Source: Akkermansia massiliensis
GTDB lineage: Bacteria; Verrucomicrobiota; Verrucomicrobiia; Verrucomicrobiales; Akkermansiaceae
Length of the DNA stretch: 64,000 nucleotides
Reading direction: 5' to 3'
Assembly (NCBI RefSeq): GCF_018847375.1
Contig: NZ_CP072036.1
Coordinates: 1,860,001-1,924,000, forward strand
The first letter of the stretch is position 1; each line of letters opens with the position of its first letter. The position numbers and the translations under genes were made by a program. Below the pieces are notes generated by a model. The model made no database searches and had not been told where the DNA came from. It saw only the letters and a program-made list of their open reading frames with translations. Below, one piece after another: positions 1 to 9,094 of this stretch.

Positions 1-2
1 AA

Positions 3-1223
3 GTGATCACGGTAAAATGCAAGATGAGTTTTTATGAGACTAAAAACGGACAGAAAAAACATTTGACTGATCTTGAAGCCGCACACAAATTATTAACTCC
101 AAGCCTCCTAATCCATCAAATAAGTTTCAATCACGTACAGGGTAAGCATGACAAGGATGCTATGGATTTATTAAAAACTTATAAAGGGAAAATCATAGAT
201 GTCCCGGAAGCAACTTTTGATAAGAATGGCAAAGCAACGAAATCGGAACCTTTTCTCTATATTGGCGGTAAAAAACCTGATCTAAAAATTAAAGCGGAAG
301 TAAAACCTGGAATCATAAAGAAAGCGAAGGTAAAGACAAAGGGTGAGGGAAAAGTTTCGAAAAATTTCCTCCCAGAACTGGATGAACAGGAATTTGATAA
401 CAACACAGAATTTGAAATTCCTTTCAAAGATAATATTGATTCCAAATTGAATAAAGGAAATCAACAATGGACTTGGAGATTAACAGAGATTCAAGGAACT
501 GCTCTTACTAACGAGACAATTGTTTTTGAAACAACAGTTAGGAATGGGTATGTCCTGTTTAGTGAACCACTCAAATCGCCGTGGGATATGAATGACAATA
601 AGAAAAAACCATGGATTAAAGCGCTAGATGTAGTAATAGAAGGTTCAGGGAATATAGGGCTTGATAAAAATTCATCAGATTCAATCATAAAAAATATTAC
701 TAATTATACTTTTAGCAAGATGGGGTGGACTTATGATACGGTGAGGGGAGCACCAAAGTATACTCCATCACTTGGTACTATTAATCTGGATTCCTATCTT
801 GAGAAGAACAATGGGAATGTAGTCAATTGTTACGACCAATGCTTTTCTCTAACTGCTCTCGTTAGATTGCTTGGAATCAACGTCGAAGGAAATTATCAGG
901 AACCTTTTGGGAATATATTAACTGTCAATTTAATAGGAGTGGGTTCTTGTAATAATCCTTTTTATAAAAATCCTCGCCTTCCCGCAGCTCTTGCGGTTCC
1001 AGTCATTCTGAAAACAAATCCCTATTATCAGTATAGGACCGGATTTGGTAATCATGCATATGTCGTATTCGATGTAAGTTTATTTGGTTCTTCGTTTAAA
1101 TTTATTTATGATGCCTGTGCCGGACCAGTAGTTGGTGATAGTTCTAATTCCTATCAAAAAAGCACGATAGAAAATCCACCTGTTCCGCCTAATAGTAGAA
1201 TATTTAAAACAGAGTTCTCATGA
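3..1223 (+). CDS. Transglutaminase-like cysteine-protease-fold protein, probably 5'-partial
   Basis: The frame is open to the left edge. GTG at 3 is only the first possible start, and ATG at 24 is another, so the N terminus is probably cut off. The last third holds a Cys-His-Asp pattern typical of the transglutaminase-like/papain fold: NCYDQC near residue 275, GNHAYVVFD near residue 350 and IYDACAG about 20 residues later. The first ~250 residues are lysine-rich with beta-type alternation and match no family I recognise. No signal peptide is visible, as expected if the start is missing. The DNA is far more A+T-rich than the rest of the window, which suggests transfer. The stop overlaps the next start (ATGA), so the two genes are probably co-translated. 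The fold call is fairly good; protease, amidase or cross-linking activity is unresolved. Confidence 0.6.
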   Translation: MITVKCKMSFYETKNGQKKHLTDLEAAHKLLTPSLLIHQISFNHVQGKHDKDAMDLLKTYKGKIIDVPEATFDKNGKATKSEPFLYIGGKKPDLKIKAEVKPGIIKKAKVKTKGEGKVSKNFLPELDEQEFDNNTEFEIPFKDNIDSKLNKGNQQWTWRLTEIQGTALTNETIVFETTVRNGYVLFSEPLKSPWDMNDNKKKPWIKALDVVIEGSGNIGLDKNSSDSIIKNITNYTFSKMGWTYDTVRGAPKYTPSLGTINLDSYLEKNNGNVVNCYDQCFSLTALVRLLGINVEGNYQEPFGNILTVNLIGVGSCNNPFYKNPRLPAALAVPVILKTNPYYQYRTGFGNHAYVVFDVSLFGSSFKFIYDACAGPVVGDSSNSYQKSTIENPPVPPNSRIFKTEFS

Positions 1224-2605
1224 AAAATATATTGATTATACTATTTACAATATCATGTACTTCCGTTTCATTATTTGCAACGGAGTCTATGCCTTTGATG
1301 ACAGTAGCTGCGGAAAAAAATAGATCTTCCATGCAAAGCATAAGATTGCATGGGCTAAAAGACTTGGAAAATACTTCCTTTCATTTTGGAAGTAAAAAGT
1401 TAACAGATCAGGCGCCTGATCTCAAAAAAATCCTCCATGGATTAAAAGTGAGAAACGGTATTTTTTTTGTTACCTCCGATTCATGGAATCCTATTCTCTA
1501 TTGCAATCAACATGGACATATAAATGGATCGATGGATGTCAGATACTCCACCAGTGTTTTCGGCATACGGACTGATATGATTATTTTTGAAGGAGCTTCA
1601 TTCAATTATTGGTCCATGCCTTCCATTTATAAGGAAATAGTGTTAAGCGACGATTGCTGGGTTATGACCAAAGGTGATGATATTCTTTGTTTTACGTTTA
1701 AAAACGCTGGATTGGCGTTCAAGGGATTTACCGATCCGGCTACTTTTGTTACCCCCGAAACGGTAAAGACGAGATATGCCTCTACGCGTGAAATGCTGCC
1801 TGTACTTAAAGCATTGTCTCTCGTTCTGGATGGGAAAGCGCCGGCTGTTTATGATTTTGATTTAGCCCAAGAAAAATTAATGGAATTCAACCGATCTATC
1901 AAACAGCGGGACCGTAGGGCCAGAGAAGTATCCAAACTCCGTTGGCAAAAAGAAGAGAAGCAGCGGGAAGAACGAAAAAAACTTGCTCCCGACTATGGCA
2001 TTCCCGGAAAGTTTCCTTTTAGCGTTCGTGGGGAATCTGATTTATCGGAAGGTTTAAAGTGGAAAAACTTTGATACATATTTCTCATCTCTTTCGCTTTC
2101 TCCCGACAAGAAGGTTATTTTGCCCAATCCCGATCAGGGTGCTATCAATCAGGCATGGTTGAAGACTGTTTGGAAGAAGGGAGACGTGGATGTGGTGGAT
2201 GAACAGGAAAACGGCGTGGTTGCGCGCCTTCATACGGAAGGGAAAGACGATGACAAGAGCGATATTTGGCTTTTTGTCGGCTATTGCCAGTCTCAGTCTG
2301 CGGCCATGAACGAGCTGTATTCACGGCGTTTTCAGAAAACCCCGGACAGGCCTGAACAATGGTCTTGGGATGACGAAATAGCAACAGTGGTCGTCAATCC
2401 GTTCAAACTGGGAGATTACAGTTTGGGAAGGCAGGGGGTATTGGGCGATTTTGGCGGAATTATTCCGTCGAGCAACGAGTCGTCCCTCTTTTTCGTGAAC
2501 GGTAATACGGTAGTAGCCCTTGTTTCCATGGATCCGTCTTGTTCTGTTCTTTCCCTAACAGAGCAAATTGATAAGAGGCTTGAAGCAGTCAGGAAAAACA
2601 AATAA
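1220..2605 (+). CDS. Secreted hypothetical protein, partner of the transglutaminase-like gene
   Basis: 461 residues starting with a clear Sec signal peptide (MKNILIILFTISCTSVSLFA). The ATG overlaps the upstream stop by four bases, so it is very likely translated together with the transglutaminase-like gene. An N-terminal portion to about residue 215 is followed by a strongly charged stretch rich in Lys, Arg and Glu (about 215-260, possibly coiled coil), then a C-terminal region of about 200 residues. I do not recognise either part. Base composition drifts: the first ~700 bases are A+T-rich like the upstream gene and the last third approaches the window average. It could be an accessory or inhibitor of the upstream enzyme, but that is only inferred from the overlap. 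Confidence 0.6.
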   Translation: MKNILIILFTISCTSVSLFATESMPLMTVAAEKNRSSMQSIRLHGLKDLENTSFHFGSKKLTDQAPDLKKILHGLKVRNGIFFVTSDSWNPILYCNQHGHINGSMDVRYSTSVFGIRTDMIIFEGASFNYWSMPSIYKEIVLSDDCWVMTKGDDILCFTFKNAGLAFKGFTDPATFVTPETVKTRYASTREMLPVLKALSLVLDGKAPAVYDFDLAQEKLMEFNRSIKQRDRRAREVSKLRWQKEEKQREERKKLAPDYGIPGKFPFSVRGESDLSEGLKWKNFDTYFSSLSLSPDKKVILPNPDQGAINQAWLKTVWKKGDVDVVDEQENGVVARLHTEGKDDDKSDIWLFVGYCQSQSAAMNELYSRRFQKTPDRPEQWSWDDEIATVVVNPFKLGDYSLGRQGVLGDFGGIIPSSNESSLFFVNGNTVVALVSMDPSCSVLSLTEQIDKRLEAVRKNK

Positions 2606-2859
2606 ATGTTGAACCGTATATGGAACCTGAATAATGTTATCTTGAGAAGAAATCCTGGAGGTGCAGTATTCCGGAGTTTTTTTAGTTCATAAAACCAGAT
2701 ATGGGGGGTCTTCGCCTCTTGTGCCCGGTCTATTTTTCAACGTGCTTTTTTATTGCTTTTGGGAGGCATTCCCGTGTTGAGGGAGATTCTCTTTGTTGAT
2801 ATCATGGAGAAAGCCGATTTTTTACTTGAGCTTCGGAGGGAGGCAAGCAGAGTGAATAT

Positions 2860-3144
2860 ATGAAGCAGAGTCAGCAAAAAACAGCCTCCTTTTCCTGGCT
2901 GGCGGGGTTGAGGTGGTCATTTGCCGGGTATGTGGTAGGGACGCTTTTTGCGGCGGGGGCAGGGGCGCTGGATTTTCCCATGCTGGCGCGGGCCATGCTT
3001 TTGGCGGCGGCGGTTTGTTTTGTCGTGTCTCTTGTTTGTGCGGGGGCGTGTATCCGGAGCAGCAAAGCGGCCCGCTGGTACTTACTTCTTGTACTCGTGA
3101 TGATTATGATCGCGCTGCTGTTCGGGCGTGAAAATATTAATTAG
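2860..3144 (+). CDS. Small inner-membrane protein, three predicted helices
   Basis: 94 residues with three hydrophobic segments, at about residues 20-40, 42-65 and 72-88, separated by short polar turns containing Arg and Lys. This fits a small three-helix inner-membrane protein. A purine-rich stretch, GGAGGGAGG at 2835-2843, lies upstream, but 16 bases before the ATG, which is further than usual. No family was recognised. The gene stands alone between the A+T-rich pair and the beta-barrel gene. Confidence 0.5.
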   Translation: MKQSQQKTASFSWLAGLRWSFAGYVVGTLFAAGAGALDFPMLARAMLLAAAVCFVVSLVCAGACIRSSKAARWYLLLVLVMIMIALLFGRENIN

Positions 3145-3159
3145 TCATTTGTATATGTT

Positions 3160-3190
3160 TTGATTGACCGAGTGTGCACTGATATATAAT
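3160..3190 (+). promoter_or_regulatory. Candidate promoter close to the barrel-protein start
   Basis: A perfect TATAAT lies at 3185-3190, only 8 bases before the ATG at 3199. Upstream, TTGATT (3160-3165, spacer 19) or TTGACC (3164-3169, spacer 15) could be the -35. If the -10 is used, the transcript would have almost no leader. Confidence 0.4.
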
Positions 3191-3198
3191 TTCCGATC

Positions 3199-4179
3199 AT
3201 GTTCCTTCGATTATTATCAAGTTTCTCTCTCATGGCCGGCATGACTCTGGTCGCCCAGGCGAACGCCCAGCCTTATCCGGATTCCGATTCCTCAGACGGT
3301 TATGATACCGGCTATTATGCGGAAGCTTATTCCGGAGGCTACAATAGCTCTCCGGCTCCTACGGGGGAGAACGCCTCCAAGCCCGTTTTTCCCACGCAGT
3401 CCTATTTTGAGCTGCTTGGCCCCATGGATTCCAGAAACGGACATGGGAGCGTGAACATACAGAATTGGATGACGGACCTGAATTTGTGCCGGATGTCCAG
3501 CGGTTCCTGGGGCTTTTCCTCCACGGCCGCCCTTCGTTTGAGCTGGTTCAACGGAGAAGGCGCGCGCGAGATGGATGTGGATGAGCTGTACACGATTTGG
3601 CTGAATGTGACAGCGTCTTACAAGCTCAGGGGGAAGACGAGCCTGGTTTTCGGCGTAACGCCGCAGATTTCCACGGATTTCGATACCTGGACGACCCATA
3701 ATTTGTTTTTCGGCGGCCATGCCCTTCTCGCAGGTCCCTTGAATGACCGGTTCAGCTATGGTATCGGCGTCGGCTGTTATCCGCAGCTGGGAGATTTTCC
3801 CCTCCTTCCCCTTATCCAGTTTGAATGGAAGGCAACGAATAATTGGACCCTTCAACTGGAAGGAGCCCGGCTTTCCTATATCAACAAGGTCAGCGACGGC
3901 CTGACGTGGGGGCCTTTCGTTTCCGTGGTGTCCGGCACCTGGACGATTCACCATGACCGCCGCGTCCGCCAGTTCGAGTGGATTTCCGGCGTCGCCGGCG
4001 TGGGCGCCGACGTAGGCCTGGGACACTGGGGCAGCGTTCGTCCCAGACTGGTGGCGGACGTCGGTTTTTCCTTTGGGAACTCCGGCACCATCAAGACCAG
4101 CAACGGGAGCCATGAGCTGGAGAAGTACCATTACGATCCCGGTTTCTACCTGCGCGCGGGATTGCAGTTTGAGTTTTGA
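3199..4179 (+). CDS. Outer-membrane beta-barrel protein (DUF6268-like)
   Basis: 326 residues. A signal peptide ends near ANAQP at about residue 24. A low-complexity Tyr/Gly/Ser/Pro linker runs to about residue 60, and then alternating amphipathic strands continue to the end. The chain finishes with an aromatic residue (LQFEF), the usual C-terminal signal for outer-membrane barrel insertion. The aromatic-rich strands resemble DUF6268-type barrel proteins common in Verrucomicrobia; that label is from memory. Likely a porin-like or surface barrel of unknown substrate. Neighbours give no functional hint. Its mRNA may be nearly leaderless, given the TATAAT just upstream. A strong hairpin terminator follows. 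Confidence 0.65.
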   Translation: MFLRLLSSFSLMAGMTLVAQANAQPYPDSDSSDGYDTGYYAEAYSGGYNSSPAPTGENASKPVFPTQSYFELLGPMDSRNGHGSVNIQNWMTDLNLCRMSSGSWGFSSTAALRLSWFNGEGAREMDVDELYTIWLNVTASYKLRGKTSLVFGVTPQISTDFDTWTTHNLFFGGHALLAGPLNDRFSYGIGVGCYPQLGDFPLLPLIQFEWKATNNWTLQLEGARLSYINKVSDGLTWGPFVSVVSGTWTIHHDRRVRQFEWISGVAGVGADVGLGHWGSVRPRLVADVGFSFGNSGTIKTSNGSHELEKYHYDPGFYLRAGLQFEF

Positions 4180-4209
4180 TCGGCCAACAGGATTAGCGAA
4201 TACATAACA

Positions 4210-4247
4210 AAGGCCCCCGGAGCATTCAGCGCTCCGGGGGCTTTTCT
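4210..4247. terminator. Strong bidirectional terminator
   Basis: A perfect 11-bp stem (4213-4223 with 4231-4241, GCCCCCGGAGC and its complement) encloses a 7-base loop and is flanked by an A-run on the left and TTTT on the right. It lies between convergent genes (barrel protein and UDP-glucose dehydrogenase) and can serve both. Confidence 0.85.
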
Positions 4248-4288
4248 GCAAATGGGGCGTTTGGAGCCGGAATTATTCCCGGCAGCGG

Positions 4289-5611
4289 TCAGGCTTCTTC
4301 AATGGAGGGCCTGCCCACGGAATGGTACTCAAATCCAACGGCCCGGATGTTGGCCGGAGAGAGGATGTTCCTTCCGTCAAAGATGATGCGGTTGCGCATG
4401 ACGTCCGCCAGCTTTTGCAGGTCCGCATTCGCGTATTCGCTCCATTCCGTGGCGATGATCAGCACTTCCGCATCCCGGGCGCATTCGTACATGTCTTCCT
4501 CCAGCGTAACGCCCAGCGGTTCCAGGATTGGGGCGGCGGTGTGCATGGCCTTGGGGTCCGTGGCGGTGACGATGGCTCCTTCCCTGCGGAGCTTTTCACA
4601 CAGCTTGAGGGCGATGGATTCCCGGATGTCGTCCGTGTTCTGCTTGAAGGCCAGGCCCCAGACGGCTATTTTTTTATCCTTGAGCACCCACAGACGGTCC
4701 CTGATCTGGTCCAGGAAGTGGATGTGCTGGGTGTCATTGATATGTTCCACTTCCTCCAGCAGGGTGAAGGGAATGCCCAGCGTGCGGCTGATGTTGATGA
4801 AGGCTTTGACGTCCTTCGGGAAGCAGGAGCCCCCGTAGCCCAGTCCCGCGTTGAGGAAGTGGCGGGAGATTCGCTTGTCCATGCCGATGCCTTCCGCCAC
4901 CAGTTCCACGTCCGCTCCCGTTTTTTCGCAGACCTTGGCGACGGCATTGATGTAGGAAATTTTCAGGGCCAGGAAGGAGTTGGCGGCGTGCTTGATGAGC
5001 TCCGCAGAGTTGACGTCCGTTTCCAGAATGGGCGCGTGGATGGGCTGGTAGACGCGCTTGATGACGTCCATGGCGCGTTCCGAGTTGGCGCCGATGACGA
5101 TGCGGTCGGGATGCAGCAGGTCGTCCACCGCGCATCCCTCCCTCAGGAATTCAGGGTTGGAAACGATGTCGAATTGCACGTCCGTTCCTGCATAGCGCTT
5201 GATGGTCTGGCGGACTTTTTCACCGGTTTTGACGGGTACGGTGGATTTGTCCACAATGACCTTGTAACCCATTTCCGGTTTCAGCACCTGGGCGATTTCC
5301 CGCGCCACTTTTTCAATGTAGGTCAGGTCCACGGAGCCGTCCGTATTGGGCGGCGTGGGCACGGCAATGAAGATGACTTCGCTTTCCGCAATGGAATCAG
5401 CAATGGAGGGGGAAAATTCCAGCCGTCCGACGGCCACGTTTTTTTTCACGAGTTCTTCCAGCTTGGGCTCGTAAATGGGAATGGACCCGGATTGGAGGGT
5501 GCGTATTTTTTCCGCGTTATTGTCCACACAGATGACGTGGTGGCCCATTTCCGCAAAACAGGTGCCCGTGGTAAGCCCCACGTAGCCACTGCCGATGATC
5601 GTTAAATTCAT
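4289..5611 (-). CDS. ugd: UDP-glucose 6-dehydrogenase
   Basis: Oxidises UDP-glucose to UDP-glucuronate with two NAD+, supplying glucuronic acid for surface polysaccharides; cytoplasmic. 440 residues, the normal family length. The N-terminal Rossmann motif is GSGYVGLTTG (residues 7-16). The VPTPPN motif is near 84, and FLREGCAVDDL near 155-165 is typical of the family. The catalytic cysteine is C263 in GYGGSCFPKD. A C-terminal UDP-binding domain includes WGLAFKQNTDD. It stands alone and converges on the barrel gene. On its strand a TATATT box (plus-strand 5624-5629) sits 12 bases before the start. It probably feeds the exopolysaccharide locus at 27-52 kb. Family call is very secure. Confidence 0.96.
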   Translation of the reverse strand: MNLTIIGSGYVGLTTGTCFAEMGHHVICVDNNAEKIRTLQSGSIPIYEPKLEELVKKNVAVGRLEFSPSIADSIAESEVIFIAVPTPPNTDGSVDLTYIEKVAREIAQVLKPEMGYKVIVDKSTVPVKTGEKVRQTIKRYAGTDVQFDIVSNPEFLREGCAVDDLLHPDRIVIGANSERAMDVIKRVYQPIHAPILETDVNSAELIKHAANSFLALKISYINAVAKVCEKTGADVELVAEGIGMDKRISRHFLNAGLGYGGSCFPKDVKAFINISRTLGIPFTLLEEVEHINDTQHIHFLDQIRDRLWVLKDKKIAVWGLAFKQNTDDIRESIALKLCEKLRREGAIVTATDPKAMHTAAPILEPLGVTLEEDMYECARDAEVLIIATEWSEYANADLQKLADVMRNRIIFDGRNILSPANIRAVGFEYHSVGRPSIEEA

Positions 5612-5728
5612 GGTATCAGTGCAAATATATGGTAAAAACTTGGTTGATTTAAAGGATAAGGCCTGCAGGGCTGATGTTCAAGCATAATGGGGAAGAGGAT
5701 TTTTTCTGTCAAAATAAAAAGTTCCTGA

Positions 5729-5757
5729 TTGAGCGCCGTTCTTCCCTGTGCTATAAC
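5729..5757 (+). promoter_or_regulatory. Promoter of malate dehydrogenase
   Basis: TTGAGC (5729-5734), a 17-base spacer and TATAAC (5752-5757). This predicts transcription from about 5764 and a leader of about 37 bases before the ATG at 5801. Confidence 0.6.
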
Positions 5758-5800
5758 CGGGACCAGACAGAAAAGATCTGTTTATTTTAATTTGAACGTT

Positions 5801-6790
5801 ATGAAAACACCTATCACCGTTACCGTTACAGGAGCCGCCGGCCAAATTGCCTATTCCCTGCTGTTCCGTATTGCTTCCGGCAGCATGCTGGGACCGGACC
5901 AGCCGATCAACCTGCGCCTGCTGGAAATTCCCCCGGCCATGAATGCTCTGGAAGGGGTGGTAATGGAACTGCGTGATGCCGCGTTCCCGCTGGTCAATGA
6001 AATCGTTCCCACCTCTGATCCGGATGAAGCCTTCGCCGGCGCCAACTGGTGCCTTCTGGTAGGCTCCGTGCCCCGCAAGGCCGGTATGGAACGCAAGGAC
6101 CTGCTGGACATCAACGGCAAGGTGTTCATCGGCCAGGGCCAGGCCATCGCCCGCAGCGCCGCCAAGGACGTGCGCGTGCTGGTTGTAGGCAACCCCTGCA
6201 ATACGAATGCCCTGATCGCCATGCACAATGCGAGCGGCGTTCCCGCCGACCGTTTCTTCGCCATGACCCGCCTGGATGAAAACCGCGCCAAGAGCCAGCT
6301 TGCTGAAAAGGCTGGCGTCCATGTGACGGAAGTGACCAACATGACCATCTGGGGCAACCATTCCTCCACCCAGTACCCGGACTTCACGAACGCCAAGATC
6401 GGCGGCAAGCCCGTGACGGAAGTCATCAAGGATACGGAATGGCTCAAGGGTGATTTCATCACCACCGTGCAGCAGCGCGGTGCCGCCATCATCAAGGCCC
6501 GCGGCGCTTCTTCCGCCGCCTCCGCCGCCTCCGCCGCCGTGGATACCGTCCGCAGCCTGGCTACCCAGACGCCGGAAGGCGACTGGTATTCCGTGGCCGT
6601 GTGCTCCGATGGCTCCTACGGCATTGAAAAGGGCCTCATCTGCTCCTTTCCGGTCCGCACCACCAAGGACGGCGGCTGGGAAATCGTGCAGGGCCTGCCG
6701 ATCAACGCGTTCTCCCAGGAAAAGATTGACGCCACCGTCAATGAACTGAAGGAAGAACGTGACGCCGTTTCCTCTCTGTTGAAGCATTAA
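5801..6790 (+). CDS. mdh: Malate dehydrogenase
   Basis: Interconverts malate and oxaloacetate with NAD(H) in the cytoplasm (TCA cycle or reductive succinate route). 329 residues from ATG 5801. A longer in-frame start at 5729 is rejected because it overlaps the promoter and the family begins at [15 protein letters not shown]. Visible features are the [10 protein letters not shown] nucleotide-binding loop (about 11-20), the substrate loop with [11 protein letters not shown], the [10 protein letters not shown] helix, and the active-site His in [11 protein letters not shown]. This matches the 329-residue MDH type of actinobacteria and Akkermansia. A short Ser/Ala repeat ([11 protein letters not shown]) lies near residues 231-241. 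It is monocistronic, with its own promoter and terminator. Confidence 0.96.
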   Translation: MKTPITVTVTGAAGQIAYSLLFRIASGSMLGPDQPINLRLLEIPPAMNALEGVVMELRDAAFPLVNEIVPTSDPDEAFAGANWCLLVGSVPRKAGMERKDLLDINGKVFIGQGQAIARSAAKDVRVLVVGNPCNTNALIAMHNASGVPADRFFAMTRLDENRAKSQLAEKAGVHVTEVTNMTIWGNHSSTQYPDFTNAKIGGKPVTEVIKDTEWLKGDFITTVQQRGAAIIKARGASSAASAASAAVDTVRSLATQTPEGDWYSVAVCSDGSYGIEKGLICSFPVRTTKDGGWEIVQGLPINAFSQEKIDATVNELKEERDAVSSLLKH

Positions 6791-6808
6791 AGTTGATTTG
6801 CTCTTGCG

Positions 6809-6843
6809 CCGGGCTTCCCGTTTTCGGGGAGCCCGGTTTTTTT
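6809..6843 (+). terminator. Terminator of malate dehydrogenase
   Basis: A 12-bp stem (6809-6820 with 6825-6836, one G-T pair) with a TTTT loop, followed by seven T residues (6837-6843), just after the mdh stop. Confidence 0.88.
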
Positions 6844-6934
6844 GTGCCTTGAAAGCTCCGTAAGCCTCATTTTCTGCGGGACAGAAGTTTTCCCCCGTGT
6901 TAAAAAGAAAGATGGATGCAGCATCCGCTTATTT

Positions 6935-9085
6935 ATGGACCAAGACCGCATATTATACCGGGGTGAGGCCTTTACACTGACCGGAAATTCCGTGCGCCAG
7001 GATGCCGCGCATTGGGCGGAGGTGCAGCCGGACGGCCAGGTGAAGACCATGAAGAACGGCCGTTATTCCGAATGGCGCGTTCTGCCGGAGGCCGGGAATG
7101 CCCCGCATTACCGGGGAAGCTTTGAAGTGCTCAATAAGGCCTACAGCCTGGCGCTTAACGAGGCCGGCTCCCTGCTCAATGAAGAAGGGACGTTCCGGAC
7201 GGGAGCCAACTGGCCCACCGTGTGGACCCGGGATATTTCCTACGCCACTCATCTGGGGCTGGGGTTGTGGAATGTCCATGCCTGCATGAAGAGCCTGAAT
7301 GCCCGGGTGCGGAACGGGGAGGTGGAGCAGGATACCGGCACGGGCGGTTCCTGGCCCATTTCCTCTGACCGCGTGGTGTGGGGAATGGCCGCCTGGGAGG
7401 TTTACTGCCTGACGGGGGACGCCGGCTGGCTGGCCCGTTCCTGCCGCGTGCTGGAAAAGACGTGCATGCGGGATGAACAGGTGCTTGCGGCTACCGGCGG
7501 CCTGGTGAAAGGGGAGTCATCTTTCCTGGACTGGCGGGAACAGAGTTACCCGGCGTGGATGACTTCCGCGGACATCGGGGATTCATGCAGCCTTTCCACC
7601 ATGGTTCTGCATGCGGAGGCCCGCAAGGTTCTGGCACGGATGTTCCGGGAACTGGGGCTGGAGGAGAAGGCGCGGGAATGGGAGGAAAAAAGCGTCTCCC
7701 TGTCCGCCGTCATCGAGCGGTTTTTCCGGATTCCGGAGCATGCCCTGTACGGGCAGTACCTGTATGGCCGGGGCTACCCCGTGCTGTCGGAAAAGGTGGA
7801 TTCCCTGGGCAATCTGCTTTGCGTGCTTCTGGGGCAGGCTCACGGTCCGCATGCCGCCGGAATGGTAGCCGTCCTCCCCCATTGCGTGTACGGCATTCCC
7901 TGTTTCCATCCCCAGATGCCGGACGGCGTGCCGCCTTACCACAACCGTGCCATGTGGCCGTTCCTGGAGGGCTATTACGCGCAGGCCGCCGCCGCGGTGG
8001 AGAATGAGTCCGCCCTGGCCCTGGCGTTCGCCTGCATGGTGCGCGCCGCCCTGCTGTGTGGAACGAACAAGGAGAACGTGCTTCTGGAAACGGGCCTGGA
8101 TGAAGGGCTGCTGCTCAGTTCGGACAGCCAGCTCTGGAGCATTGCCGGGATGCTGGGCAGTTTTTACAAGGGGTTGTTCGGCATCCGCCTTCAGCCGGAT
8201 TCCATGGAGTTCCGCCCCTGTGTTCCGGAGTCTTTTGAGGGAGTTCATGAACTGGCCGGGCTGGAATACCGCGGCATGACGGTGGATGTGCGCTTGCGCG
8301 GCCACGGGCGCCGGATAGCGCGGTGCCTGGTCAACGGGCAGGAGGCTCCCCCCGTGCTTTCTCCGGGCATGAAGGGCCGCGTGTTCGTGGAACTGGAGCT
8401 GGTTGCCGCAGAAGAAGGGGCGGGGCAGGTGAATCTGGCCCACATGGGCGGCAGCCTGGAGGCTCCGGAGTGGAAGGCGGCCCGCCATGGAATCGCCTGG
8501 GAGGCCGTGGCCGGAGCGGATTATTACCGTGTTTACCGGAACGGCATTCCCGTGTCCCAGACGGAGTATTGCCATTACATGCCTGCCCCCAGCCGGGGGG
8601 ACGTGTCTTTCCAGGTGATGGCGGTCGCTCTGGACGGCAGGGAGTCTTATCTGAATGAACCCAATGACTATCCTTCCGCGGATGCCCGCATGGAGACGCG
8701 CCCCTGCGGGCTGAGCGGGGATGAAGTCTGGTTTTCCCGCGTTACGGAGTCTCCGGACGCCCTGTGCTATAATGTCAACATAGACAAGCCCGGCGTGTAC
8801 CGGGTGGACGCCTTTTTCGCGAACGGCACTTTTGACGTTTCAGACGGGAACACCTGCGCCCTGCGCAGCCTGTATCTGGACGGGCGGCGCGCGGGCACGC
8901 TGGCTTTTCCCCATACGTCACGCTCCGGCAACTGGGAGCATTTCATTTATTCCACGGCGGTGGAGGTGGTGATGACGCCCGGTCCCTGCCGCGTGGAAGT
9001 GGTGTACGACTCTTTTTCCGAGAATATGAACCGTCTGGTGAATGATATGGTGATAAAACACCTCCGGTTTACCCGTATATCCTGA
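6935..9085 (+). CDS. Six-hairpin glycoside hydrolase with FnIII-like and CBM-like C-terminal domains
   Basis: 716 residues from ATG 6935; an in-frame start at 6842 would begin inside the mdh terminator. The central part (about 60-460) has the (alpha/alpha)6 six-hairpin glycosidase look, with NWPTVWTRDISYATH near residue 90. The WTRD motif is seen in amylo-1,6-glucosidase, GH63 and trehalase-like enzymes. Residues about 520-590 resemble a fibronectin III domain (WEAVAGADYYRVYRNG). The last ~110 resemble a CBM6/35-type beta-sandwich (GVYRVDAFFANG, LYLDGRRAGTL). No signal peptide is visible, so it is probably cytoplasmic and acts on imported oligosaccharides. Exact substrate and GH family are not determinable here. 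No clear Shine-Dalgarno site. Confidence 0.7.
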   Translation: MDQDRILYRGEAFTLTGNSVRQDAAHWAEVQPDGQVKTMKNGRYSEWRVLPEAGNAPHYRGSFEVLNKAYSLALNEAGSLLNEEGTFRTGANWPTVWTRDISYATHLGLGLWNVHACMKSLNARVRNGEVEQDTGTGGSWPISSDRVVWGMAAWEVYCLTGDAGWLARSCRVLEKTCMRDEQVLAATGGLVKGESSFLDWREQSYPAWMTSADIGDSCSLSTMVLHAEARKVLARMFRELGLEEKAREWEEKSVSLSAVIERFFRIPEHALYGQYLYGRGYPVLSEKVDSLGNLLCVLLGQAHGPHAAGMVAVLPHCVYGIPCFHPQMPDGVPPYHNRAMWPFLEGYYAQAAAAVENESALALAFACMVRAALLCGTNKENVLLETGLDEGLLLSSDSQLWSIAGMLGSFYKGLFGIRLQPDSMEFRPCVPESFEGVHELAGLEYRGMTVDVRLRGHGRRIARCLVNGQEAPPVLSPGMKGRVFVELELVAAEEGAGQVNLAHMGGSLEAPEWKAARHGIAWEAVAGADYYRVYRNGIPVSQTEYCHYMPAPSRGDVSFQVMAVALDGRESYLNEPNDYPSADARMETRPCGLSGDEVWFSRVTESPDALCYNVNIDKPGVYRVDAFFANGTFDVSDGNTCALRSLYLDGRRAGTLAFPHTSRSGNWEHFIYSTAVEVVMTPGPCRVEVVYDSFSENMNRLVNDMVIKHLRFTRIS

Positions 9086-9094
9086 CATCGGTTC

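Noticed and set aside
3292..4251. 319-codon frame on the minus strand across the barrel gene
   Set aside because: The plus strand has a signal peptide, barrel strands and a terminator; the minus frame runs through that terminator.
4322..5605. 427-codon open frame opposite UDP-glucose dehydrogenase
   Set aside because: It is the antisense shadow of a textbook ugd gene; its translation has no domain and a biased composition.
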